Positions 29,195 through 36,962 of a stretch of DNA of 59,093 bases are shown here, piece by piece (position 1 is the first letter of the stretch; each line of letters opens with the position of its first letter). Under the pieces are notes generated by a model that saw nothing but the letters and a program-made list of their open reading frames with translations, ran no database searches and was not told the origin of the DNA. This DNA is from Rubellimicrobium sp. (GTDB lineage Bacteria; Pseudomonadota; Alphaproteobacteria; Rhodobacterales; Rhodobacteraceae): positions 1 through 59,093 of the forward strand of contig JADYZU010000018.1 of the NCBI GenBank assembly GCA_020852925.1, read 5' to 3'. The translations under genes were made by a program, and so were the position numbers.

Positions 29195-30351
29195 CCATCG
29201 GGATCGTCGGCCTTGGCGCCATGGGTCTGGGCATCGCGCAGGTCTTTGCCCAGGCGGGCCATGTCGTGCGCGCCACCGACGCCAGCGCCGCCGCCCGCGC
29301 CGAGGCGCCCGGGCGGCTGTCCGCGGCGCTGCAATCGCGGGTGGCCCGTGGCGCGATGACCGCGACCGAGGCGCAGGCGATCGCGGCCCGCCTTGTCGTG
29401 GTCGCGCGGATCGAGGACATCGCCCCCGCCGACCTTGTGATCGAGGCCGTGGTCGAACGCGCCGGGGTGAAGCACGAGGTGTTCGCCCGGCTCGAGACCG
29501 CCCTTGCCCCCGATGCGGTGCTGGCGACCAACACCTCGTCGCTGTCGGTCGCGGGCATCGCCGGGGGGCTGGCCCGGCCCGGACGGTTCCTTGGCCTGCA
29601 TTTCTTCAACCCCGCGCCGGCGATGCGGCTGGTGGAACTGATCCCGCATCCGGCCACCACCCCCGAGGCCCTGGCCATCGCGCGCAGCCTGACCGAGGGC
29701 GCGGGCAAGACCGTGATCCAGTGCGCCGACCGGCCCGGCTTCATCGTCAACCGCTGCGCCCGCCCCTTCTACGGCGAGGCCCTCGCCCTTCTCGAAGAGG
29801 GGCGCGACCCCGCCGAAATCGACGCGGCGATGGTGGCGGCGGGCTATCGCCTCGGGCCTTTCGCGCTCATCGACCTGATCGGCGCCGACATCAACCTTGC
29901 CGCGACCGAGGGGCTGAGCGCCGCCATGGGCCATCACCCGCGCTATCACGTCTTTGACGCGCTGCGCGCGCAGGTCCGCGACGGCGCGCTGGGACGCAAG
30001 AGCGGGCGCGGTTTCGTCCATTCCGCCGATCCCGCGCCCGAATCCGCGCCCGAATCCGTGCCCGCGCCCGCCGATGCCGACGTGATCGTGCGCCGCATCG
30101 AGGCGACCCTCGTGAACGAGGCGCACTGGCTGCTTGCCGAGGGCGGCACGACCCGCGCGGGGATCGACACCGCGCTGCGCCTTGGCCTCAACTTTCCGCG
30201 CGGCCCGTTCGAAGCCGAGGCCGCCCACGGCGCCGCCGCGATCCGCGCCACGCTTGCCGCGCTCGAGGCCGCCGCCCCCCCGCATCTCAGGGGCCGCTAC
30301 CTGCCCGCCCCCACCCCAGACCCCGCCCCCGCCCCGGAGCCCGCCCCATGA
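29191..30351 (+). CDS. 3-hydroxyacyl-CoA dehydrogenase
   Basis: A 386-residue single-domain-family 3-hydroxyacyl-CoA dehydrogenase (HAD, NAD-dependent). The dinucleotide motif GLGAMG is at residues 7-12, and LHFFNPAPAMRLVELI is the family's catalytic-histidine segment. Two C-terminal domains follow (about 190-280 and 300-370). The C-terminus is a low-complexity Pro/Ala run of about 14 residues. It begins with an ATGA overlap from the hydratase and ends with one to the thiolase, so three beta-oxidation steps are coupled. Resembles PaaH-type enzymes of aromatic catabolism. Confidence 0.92.
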   Translation: MTIGIVGLGAMGLGIAQVFAQAGHVVRATDASAAARAEAPGRLSAALQSRVARGAMTATEAQAIAARLVVVARIEDIAPADLVIEAVVERAGVKHEVFARLETALAPDAVLATNTSSLSVAGIAGGLARPGRFLGLHFFNPAPAMRLVELIPHPATTPEALAIARSLTEGAGKTVIQCADRPGFIVNRCARPFYGEALALLEEGRDPAEIDAAMVAAGYRLGPFALIDLIGADINLAATEGLSAAMGHHPRYHVFDALRAQVRDGALGRKSGRGFVHSADPAPESAPESVPAPADADVIVRRIEATLVNEAHWLLAEGGTTRAGIDTALRLGLNFPRGPFEAEAAHGAAAIRATLAALEAAAPPHLRGRYLPAPTPDPAPAPEPAP

Positions 30352-31523
30352 CCGAGGTCTTTCTCTGCGCCCACCGCCGCACGCCCATCGGCCGCCACGG
30401 CGGCGCCCTTGCCCGGGTGCGGCCCGACGACATGGCGGCGCATGTGATCGACGGGATCCTCGACCTGTGCCCCGGCCTCGCCGTGGATGAGGTGATCTTC
30501 GGTTGCGCCAATCAGGCCGGCGAGGACAACCGCAACGTCGCGCGCATGGCCGTGCTGCTCTCGCGCCTGCCCGAGAGCGTGCCCGCGCTCACGCTGAACC
30601 GCCTCTGCGCCAGCGGCCTCGATGCGGTGATCGCCGGGGCGCGCGCGGTGCGCGACGGGGCCGATGTGGTGATCGCCGGCGGGGTCGAGAGCATGTCGCG
30701 CGCCCCCCTTGTCATCCCCAAGGCCGAAAGCGCCTTTTCCCGCCACGCCGAAATCCACGACACCACGATCGGCTGGCGCATGGTGAACCCGCGCCTTGCC
30801 CGCCTGCATGGCACCGAATCCATGCCCGAGACGGCCGAGAATGTCGCCGCCGAACACGGGATCGCCCGCGCGGATCAGGATGCCTATGCCCTGCGCTCGC
30901 AGCAGCGCTATGACGCGGGCTGGCATGCGGGCGACATCCTGCCGGTGACGATCCCCGGCCGGGGGGGCGATACGGTGGTGGAGCGCGACGAACATCCGCG
31001 CGCCACCACGGGCGAACGCCTCGCCGCCCTGCCCGCGCCGTTCCGCGCGGGGGGCAGCGTCACCGCCGGCAACGCCAGCGGCGTGAACGATGGCGCCGCG
31101 GCGGTGATCCTCGCCTCGGCCGAGGGGGTGCGGCGCCATGGCCTCAGGCCGCTGGCACGGATCGGCGCCGCGGCCTCTGCCGGGGTGGCGCCGCGGGTCA
31201 TGGGGATCGGGCCGGTCGCGGCGGTCGCGCGGCTCGGGGCCCGGACGGGGCGGCAGGCGCGCGATCATGACGTGATCGAACTGAACGAGGCCTTTGCCGC
31301 GCAGGTTCTGGCCTGCCTGCGCGCCTGGGACATCCCCGACGACGACGCCCGCGTGAACGCGAAGGGCGGCGGCATCAGCATGGGTCATCCGCTGGGCATG
31401 TCGGGCGCCCGCATCGCCGGCACCGCCGCGCGGCGCCTGGCCGAGGGCGGCGGCCGCACTGCGCTGGTCACGCTGTGCGTCGGCGTGGGCCAGGGCGTCG
31501 CCCTGGAACTTCTGGCGCTCTGA
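30348..31523 (+). CDS. Acetyl-CoA acyltransferase (3-oxoacyl-CoA thiolase)
   Basis: A 391-residue thiolase. The nucleophilic Cys87 is in LNRLCASGLDAV, with His347 in GHPLG and Cys377 in TLCVGVGQG. It is of the beta-ketoadipyl-CoA/PaaJ-PcaF type by gene context, cleaving the last C-C bond to acetyl-CoA and a shorter acyl-CoA. It starts in an ATGA overlap with the dehydrogenase gene and ends the plus-strand operon. Exact substrate (3-oxopimelyl- or 3-oxoadipyl-CoA-like) is not determinable here. Confidence 0.94.
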   Translation: MTEVFLCAHRRTPIGRHGGALARVRPDDMAAHVIDGILDLCPGLAVDEVIFGCANQAGEDNRNVARMAVLLSRLPESVPALTLNRLCASGLDAVIAGARAVRDGADVVIAGGVESMSRAPLVIPKAESAFSRHAEIHDTTIGWRMVNPRLARLHGTESMPETAENVAAEHGIARADQDAYALRSQQRYDAGWHAGDILPVTIPGRGGDTVVERDEHPRATTGERLAALPAPFRAGGSVTAGNASGVNDGAAAVILASAEGVRRHGLRPLARIGAAASAGVAPRVMGIGPVAAVARLGARTGRQARDHDVIELNEAFAAQVLACLRAWDIPDDDARVNAKGGGISMGHPLGMSGARIAGTAARRLAEGGGRTALVTLCVGVGQGVALELLAL

Positions 31524-31870
31524 GGACGGCCGGCCGGCTGACGGCCCGGCCCGGGGCGTTCCATTGACGCGCGGTCGAGGCACCCGAAGTCGCGCCGAGG
31601 CAAAGAGGCGGGACCTCATGTCCCTCGGCGAGCGCATCACCGCAAGAGACCTCGACCGCCAGCCCGTCGAAATCCACATCCGCATAGCCCTGATCGCGGC
31701 GGGGGCGGCAGCAGCGCGCCGAAGATCCCATCACCGCGTCCATATGGCCCGTGACATGGCCGAAGGACAGCCCGCTGTCCGGATCGGCAACTCCCTGCGC
31801 CTGTCTTGCACCGGGCAGGCGACATCGCCCCAAGGTCGGGAGGAGGGCCGTTCGCCTGCGGTTGCCGGTT
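31524..31870. other. 347-bp gap after the thiolase gene; no confident gene
   Basis: The stretch begins with a GC inverted repeat (GGCCGGC.. and ..GGCCCGGCC near 31528-31554) that may end the thiolase transcript. The minus-strand frame at about 31580-31800 has a fairly protein-like codon pattern (including GLSFGHVTGHMDAV and FDGLAVEV) but no start with a ribosome binding site and no family that I recognise. It could be a gene remnant. I see no RNA gene or repeat in it. Confidence 0.35.
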
Positions 31871-32857
31871 TCAGCGGTCGCGCAGCGCCTCGCGCGGGGT
31901 GATGCCGAAGCGGGCGCGGAACATTTCCGAGAAGCGGCCGAAATGGGTGAATCCCCAGCGCAGCGCCACGTCGGTGACGCGGGTGCCGGGCGGGGCCGCG
32001 GTCAGGTCGGCCCGGACGCGGTCAAGGCGGGCGTCGCGCCAGAAGGCCAGCGGCGTGGTCGCGCGGTGTTCGCGAAAGGCCAGTTGCAGCCCGCGCGGCG
32101 AAATTCCGGCGGCCTGCGCCACCTCGATCAGGGTGATGGGCTGATCGAGATGCGCCACGATGAAATCCTCGGCCAGCCGCAGATGCCGCGGCCGCGCGGC
32201 GCCGGCCCGGGGCATCTGGGCCTGATGGTCATGCGACAGCGCAAGCAGGCCGCAGACGACCGTGCTTTCGATCTGGCGCGCCATCAGCGCCGGGCCGAAC
32301 GGCTGCCCGCCGGCGTCGGCCTCCTCGACCAGCCACAGCACCAGCCGCCCGAGTGCCGCCCCCGGCCCCGTGGTCAGGTCCACCGGCCCGGCGAAGGTGG
32401 GCAGCCGGTCGGGCGGGCCGCCCAGCATCGCCGCCAGATGCGCCTGCATCATGGGCCGGGGCACCTGCACCAGGATCTGGCGCGTCCCTTCTTCCCAGAC
32501 CATGCGCGTGGGCAGATGCGGGTTGAGGATCGCCGCGCGTTCGGGGGTGGAACGATAGCTGCCCTGACCGTTGCTGATCTCGGCCCCGCCCCCCAGCGGG
32601 ATCTGGAGCAGGTAGAACCCCTCGAGTTCGCCCGGCGCGATCAGCGTGCGCGCGCCGTATTCGATGTAGTTGAGCGAGAGCCCCTGTCCCCGCAGGTGGT
32701 GATGGCAGGCGGCGAACCTGTCGCGGGCGTGCAGGGTCTCGAGGCGATGCGGACAGAACACCGCCGCCACCCTCTCGCGCGCCTCGTCAAGATCGCGCGA
32801 CCGGAACAGGACGTGATCCCTGAGCGGTGCCGCAGGCGTTTGGGTCCGGGTCTCCAT
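31871..32857 (-). CDS. AraC-family transcriptional regulator
   Basis: A 328-residue regulator. The C-terminal AraC double helix-turn-helix is at about 225-328 (HLDQPITLIEVAQAAGISPRGLQLAFREHR.. through HFGRFSEMFRARFGITPREALR). The N-terminal part (about 1-200) is the AraC-binding-like domain of regulators such as those for aromatic catabolism. It is divergent from the SDR/monooxygenase pair at 33006, so it probably activates that unit. Paired GGATAG repeats in the 148-bp gap are candidate sites. Effector unknown. Confidence 0.92.
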   Translation of the reverse strand: METRTQTPAAPLRDHVLFRSRDLDEARERVAAVFCPHRLETLHARDRFAACHHHLRGQGLSLNYIEYGARTLIAPGELEGFYLLQIPLGGGAEISNGQGSYRSTPERAAILNPHLPTRMVWEEGTRQILVQVPRPMMQAHLAAMLGGPPDRLPTFAGPVDLTTGPGAALGRLVLWLVEEADAGGQPFGPALMARQIESTVVCGLLALSHDHQAQMPRAGAARPRHLRLAEDFIVAHLDQPITLIEVAQAAGISPRGLQLAFREHRATTPLAFWRDARLDRVRADLTAAPPGTRVTDVALRWGFTHFGRFSEMFRARFGITPREALRDR

Positions 32858-32920
32858 CCGCCGACCCTAGCACGGACTGCGACGTTTTGACCCTCTTTCA
32901 CGATGTTTTTTTCGTTTTCC

Positions 32921-32946
32921 GGATAGTCCTTTCGCCTGGCGGATAG
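32921..32946. promoter_or_regulatory. Direct repeats, candidate AraC-type binding site
   Basis: GGATAG occurs at 32921-32926 and 32941-32946, exactly 20 bp apart, in the divergent gap between the AraC gene and the SDR gene. A direct-repeat spacing of about two helical turns is typical for AraC-family operators. The second copy is 60 bp before the SDR ATG. Short repeat, so chance is possible. A weak TTCAAGCT sequence resembling the abm palindrome lies at about 32974. Confidence 0.4.
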
Positions 32947-33005
32947 CGGGCAGGGCGGGGGGCGTCAGAATTCCTTCAAGCTCAAAACGAGACAGGGAGG
33001 GTTTC

Positions 33006-33773
33006 ATGCGCGGACTGGCCGGGAAAGTGGCGATCGTGCCGGGCGGATGCACGAAGATCGGGCGGGCGGTGGTCGATGCCCTTGTCGCGGCGGGGACGCG
33101 GGTCATGGTCGCCGACATCGCCGAAGGCAGCGGCTTTGCCGAGGGCGTGGGCTTCATGACCTGCGACCTGCGCGACGACGATCAGATCAAGGCCCTGGTG
33201 GAAGCGACGAAAAAGCGGTTCGGGCGCATCGACTTTCTGGTGAATGTGGCCTGTTCCTATCTCGACAACGGCGCCGCCTCGACACGGGCGGAATGGCTCG
33301 AGAGTCTGGATGTGAACATCGTGGGTTCGGTCATGCTGATGCAGGCGGCCGAGGACGAACTGGCAAGGAATCGCGGGGCGATCGTCAATTTCGGCTCGAT
33401 CTCGTCGCGGGTGGCACAGACGGGGCGCTGGCTCTATCCGGTGTCCAAGGCGGCGATCCTGCAACTGACGCGCAATCAGGCGATGGATCTGGCGCCCCGG
33501 GGGATCCGGGTGAACGCGGTCAGCCCCGGCTGGACCTGGTCGAACATCATGGACCAGCTGACCGGCGGCAACCGCGCCAAGACCGATTCGGTCGCCGCGC
33601 CCTTTCACCTGCTTGGCCGGGCCGGCGACCCCGAAGAGGTGGCTGCGGCCGTCCTGTTCCTGTGTTCGGACGAGGCGAGCTTCATCACCGGCACCGATAT
33701 CCGCGTTGACGGCGGCTATACCGCGATGGGACCGGAACAGGCCTCGCCGGCGATTCCGCTGCTGATGTCCTGA
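33006..33773 (+). CDS. Short-chain dehydrogenase/reductase with variant motifs
   Basis: A 255-residue SDR. The cofactor motif is PGGCTKIG (12-19) rather than TGxxxGIG, and the NAG strand reads NVAC (80-83). The catalytic Ser131/133, Tyr144 and Lys148 (YPVSK) are conserved, so it should be active. The ATG follows GACAGGGAGG. It starts a two-gene unit with the flavin monooxygenase 67 bp downstream, divergent from the AraC regulator. It may oxidise an alcohol made by the monooxygenase or its pathway; substrate unknown. Confidence 0.9.
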   Translation: MRGLAGKVAIVPGGCTKIGRAVVDALVAAGTRVMVADIAEGSGFAEGVGFMTCDLRDDDQIKALVEATKKRFGRIDFLVNVACSYLDNGAASTRAEWLESLDVNIVGSVMLMQAAEDELARNRGAIVNFGSISSRVAQTGRWLYPVSKAAILQLTRNQAMDLAPRGIRVNAVSPGWTWSNIMDQLTGGNRAKTDSVAAPFHLLGRAGDPEEVAAAVLFLCSDEASFITGTDIRVDGGYTAMGPEQASPAIPLLMS

Positions 33774-33840
33774 CCCATCCAGACCCATGCCGGACGGCCG
33801 GGGACACGGCCGGGGCATCCACAGCGACAGGGAATGAACC

Positions 33841-35322
33841 ATGAAGATCGCCATCATCGGGGCCGGTTTCGCCGGCCTCACCAGCGCGCGGCACCTGCGC
33901 GACTTCGGCCATGACGTGACCGTGTTCGAGAAGGTCCATGACGTGGGCGGGGTCTGGAGCAAGACCCGCCTCTATCCCGGCATCTCGACCCAGAACGGCA
34001 AGGACACCTACCATCTGTCCGACTACCCGATGCCGAAAGCCTATCCCGAATGGCCCGCCGGGCATCAGGTGCAGGAATATCTGGCCGGCTATGTGCGGGA
34101 CTTCAACCTTGGCCCGCTCCTGCGGCTGTCGACCACGGTCACGGCGGCGACCCAGGGGGCGGACGGGCGCTGGACCCTGACCTTCCGGCGCGAAGGCGGC
34201 GACGAGCAGAGCGAGGCGTTCGATTTCCTCACCATCTGCAACGGCATCTTCTCGGTGCCGGCGGTGCCGGAATTCGCCGGTGCCGACGAATTCCGCGCCG
34301 CGGGCGGGACCATCTGCCATTCGTCGCAGTTCATCAACCTCGACGAGGCCCGCGGCAAGCATGTGATCGTCATCGGTTACGGCAAGTCGTCCTGCGACGT
34401 GGCGGTGGGGCTGGCCGATGTCACCGCCTCCATGACCGTGGTCGCGCGCGAGCTGATCTGGAAGATGCCGCGCAAGATCGCGGGGGTGCTGAACTACAAA
34501 TACCTGTTCCTCACCCGCATGGGCGAGGCGCTGTTTCCCTTCATCGAGCTGAAGGGGTTCGAGAAATTCCTGCATGGCGCCGGGCGGCCGGTGCGCAATT
34601 CCATGCTGGGATCGGTGCAGTCGGTCGTCACGCGGCAACTGAAGCTGAAACAGCGCGGCGCCCTGCCCCGTGGCCAGTTCGAGCGGATCGCCCGTTCGAC
34701 CGTCAGCCTTGTCACCGAAGGCTTCTTCGAGCGGATCGAATCCGGGCGCATCGTCCTGCGGCGCGACAATGCCATCGACCGGCTGGTGGTCGAGGGCGGC
34801 AGGCGCATGGCGGTGCTGAAATCGGGCGAGACGATCCCCGCCGACATCATCGTGTGCGGCACCGGCTGGCGGCAGGAGGTGCCGTTCCTCGAGCCGGAGC
34901 TTCAGCAGAGGTTCCTGGACGATCGCGGCAACTTCCGGCTTTACCGCCACATCCTGCCCACGGGGGTGCGCAACCTGGCCTTCAACGGCTACAATTCGTC
35001 GTTCTTCTCGCCGCTGTCGGCCGAGATGGGGGCGCTGTGGATCTGCGCCCTTGTCGCCGGTGCGCTGAAACTGCCGCCGGACCGCGATCAGATCAGCGCC
35101 ACCGAACGGCGCCTGCGCTGGATGGAGGAACGCACCGAGGGCAAGCACGCGCGCGGCACCAACATCATCCCCTTCTCGATGCACCAGATCGACGAATTGC
35201 TGCGCGACATGAACCTGTCGGCCAGCGCCATGCAAAGGTTCATGGAGTGGCAGATGCCGGTGAAGCCCGGCAATTATGCCCGCGTGGCCAGGGAATTGCA
35301 CCGCCGTCTTGACCGGCGCTGA
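33841..35322 (+). CDS. Flavin-containing monooxygenase-like protein (FAD/NADP-dependent)
   Basis: A 493-residue class B-type flavoprotein monooxygenase. FAD motif GAGFAG is at 7-12 and the NADP motif GYGKSS at about 179-184. Between them, around residue 140-162, FAGADEFRAAGGTICHSSQF resembles the FMO/Baeyer-Villiger fingerprint. Members oxygenate N, S or carbonyl carbon; YUCCA-type plant relatives act on indole-3-pyruvate, an interesting parallel to the indolepyruvate oxidoreductase genes next door, though specificity is not readable. It follows the SDR gene and is convergent with the oxidoreductase beta-subunit gene. Confidence 0.87.
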   Translation: MKIAIIGAGFAGLTSARHLRDFGHDVTVFEKVHDVGGVWSKTRLYPGISTQNGKDTYHLSDYPMPKAYPEWPAGHQVQEYLAGYVRDFNLGPLLRLSTTVTAATQGADGRWTLTFRREGGDEQSEAFDFLTICNGIFSVPAVPEFAGADEFRAAGGTICHSSQFINLDEARGKHVIVIGYGKSSCDVAVGLADVTASMTVVARELIWKMPRKIAGVLNYKYLFLTRMGEALFPFIELKGFEKFLHGAGRPVRNSMLGSVQSVVTRQLKLKQRGALPRGQFERIARSTVSLVTEGFFERIESGRIVLRRDNAIDRLVVEGGRRMAVLKSGETIPADIIVCGTGWRQEVPFLEPELQQRFLDDRGNFRLYRHILPTGVRNLAFNGYNSSFFSPLSAEMGALWICALVAGALKLPPDRDQISATERRLRWMEERTEGKHARGTNIIPFSMHQIDELLRDMNLSASAMQRFMEWQMPVKPGNYARVARELHRRLDRR

Positions 35323-35341
35323 GGCGGGCACGCAGGTTTCA

Positions 35342-35368
35342 GGGCCGGTCCCCGCGCGGGGCCGGCCC
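35342..35368. terminator. Bidirectional terminator-like hairpin between convergent genes
   Basis: A near-perfect GC stem (GGGCCGGTCCCC / GGGGCCGGCCC, one G-T pair) around a GCGC loop lies in the 59-bp gap between the monooxygenase stop (35322) and the oxidoreductase beta stop (35382). Position between two convergent genes supports a shared terminator. No clear U-tract. Confidence 0.6.
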
Positions 35369-35381
35369 CTGTGCCGCCGCT

Positions 35382-36962
35382 TCAGGCGAAGCTGCGGATG
35401 GTGCGGATCGCCCCGTCAAGGGCCTTGCCCTCTTCGTCCATCAGCGCCGCCTCGCGCAGGCGGCGGCACCAGTCGGCGGCATCCTCGCGCTGCGCGATCC
35501 CGGCCGAAACCGCCAGCACCCGGTCGAATTTCGACTGCCCGCGGGCGTGGGTGTCGGAATAGCCCTTGATGAGGCGGCGGCAGCGGATCAGTTCCACCGC
35601 CAGATCGTAGTTCTGCCCCACCTGCGCCAGCGCCGCCGCCAGCCAGGCCTCCAGATGCGCCTCTTCCTGCGCGTGACGCAGCGTGCGCCGCCGCCAGCCG
35701 CGCAGCCCGCCCAGCAGATGCAGCATCAGGAAGGATCCGACGCTGTGCGTGCGCAGCCGTCGCCCCTTGCCGAACCAGCGGTCGATCCGCGCCATCCAGC
35801 GCGCGTCCCCCTCGATCCGGGCGCCAAGACGGGCGGGCATCATGCCGACGATCTCCTCGGCGCGCGGATGCAGGTATTCGGTGACATGAAGCAGGTTCCC
35901 CTCCTTCACGTTCATCTCGCCGCGGATGCGGCCGAAACGCGGGGCGCGGGTCTTGCGGTCGGCCACGCGGATGATGTCGTCATAGGCCATGGCATTGGCG
36001 ATGTATTTCGCCGCCTCACGCGTGAGCATCCAGCCCTGCGCGGCATCGTCGCGCGCCCTGATCCCGTCGATCCGGTCCAGATAGGCCGCGCCATAGGCAA
36101 TGTCCTGGAAATCGACCACCTTGCGCAGCCCCGGCAGGGCGAGTTCCGCCACCGGTGCCGGCAGGGCGGCAGCGCGGGCGGCCAGCGCCTGCCACCGCGC
36201 GACAAGGCGGGCCGGGCCGCGCACCCCGTCGGCTTCGGCCGGGATCGCGGGTGTGGCGGCCGGCGCGACGGGGCCGCCGGCAGCCAGGTCATGGGCGGCG
36301 GCAAAGGCCGCGAGCGAATTCTCCACCCCCTTGCCGCCCTTGCGGATCGCCTCCTCGAAGGCCGCGCGCGCAAAGGGCAGCACCCCCGCCCCCGCCAGCG
36401 CCCCCAGCAGCGACGCCGAGATGACCGAGCCCTTCGCCACCGCCAGCGCATCGAAATCGGCGGCGATGAAGCGGCGCGCGGCCACCTGCGCGGCGGCGAT
36501 CACCTCTTCGCTCGAGGCGATGCCGTCGCCCGGCACCATCTTTTCCGACACGGCCAGCGCACGGTGCGTCGAGGTGATGAGCGTGGTGCGGTCCGGCGTG
36601 ACAAAGCCGCGGATGATCGCGCGCCCGGCCTCCATCATCTCGGCCGTGATCATGATGTCGACATCGCCCGCCGCCGGCATGAGCGAGAACACCGGCGCCG
36701 GTTCGCCGGCCCGATGGGGGGCCATCTCGATGTAATAGACCGTGGCGCCGGTGCGCTGCGCCACCCCCGCGACCGAGGTCGCCTGCGCCGCATGGCCGTT
36801 GGCGCGGGCGACATCCTCGATCCAGTTGGTCAGAACCCCGCCGCCCTGCCCGCCCACGGCAAGGATGGCAAGCTTGATGATGCCCGAGAGGCCGTCGTTC
36901 CGGGCGCCTTCGGGCAGCAGGGGCGCCAGCGCGCCCGCCATCGGATCGGTTGCGGTGTTCAT
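35382..36962 (-). CDS. iorB: Indolepyruvate oxidoreductase, beta-subunit-like protein
   Basis: A 526-residue protein. The N-terminal part (about 25-215) is the gamma/beta domain of 2-oxoacid:ferredoxin oxidoreductases (AVGGQGGGVLTNWIEDVARANGHAAQATSV). The C-terminal 300 residues (containing ADRKTRAPRFGRIRGEMNVKEG) form the extra domain of the aerobic proteobacterial type, which is longer than archaeal IorB (about 200). Together with IorA it would oxidise an aryl 2-oxoacid to an aryl-acetyl-CoA. Its ATG overlaps the IorA stop by four bases. Confidence 0.86.
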   Translation of the reverse strand: MNTATDPMAGALAPLLPEGARNDGLSGIIKLAILAVGGQGGGVLTNWIEDVARANGHAAQATSVAGVAQRTGATVYYIEMAPHRAGEPAPVFSLMPAAGDVDIMITAEMMEAGRAIIRGFVTPDRTTLITSTHRALAVSEKMVPGDGIASSEEVIAAAQVAARRFIAADFDALAVAKGSVISASLLGALAGAGVLPFARAAFEEAIRKGGKGVENSLAAFAAAHDLAAGGPVAPAATPAIPAEADGVRGPARLVARWQALAARAAALPAPVAELALPGLRKVVDFQDIAYGAAYLDRIDGIRARDDAAQGWMLTREAAKYIANAMAYDDIIRVADRKTRAPRFGRIRGEMNVKEGNLLHVTEYLHPRAEEIVGMMPARLGARIEGDARWMARIDRWFGKGRRLRTHSVGSFLMLHLLGGLRGWRRRTLRHAQEEAHLEAWLAAALAQVGQNYDLAVELIRCRRLIKGYSDTHARGQSKFDRVLAVSAGIAQREDAADWCRRLREAALMDEEGKALDGAIRTIRSFA

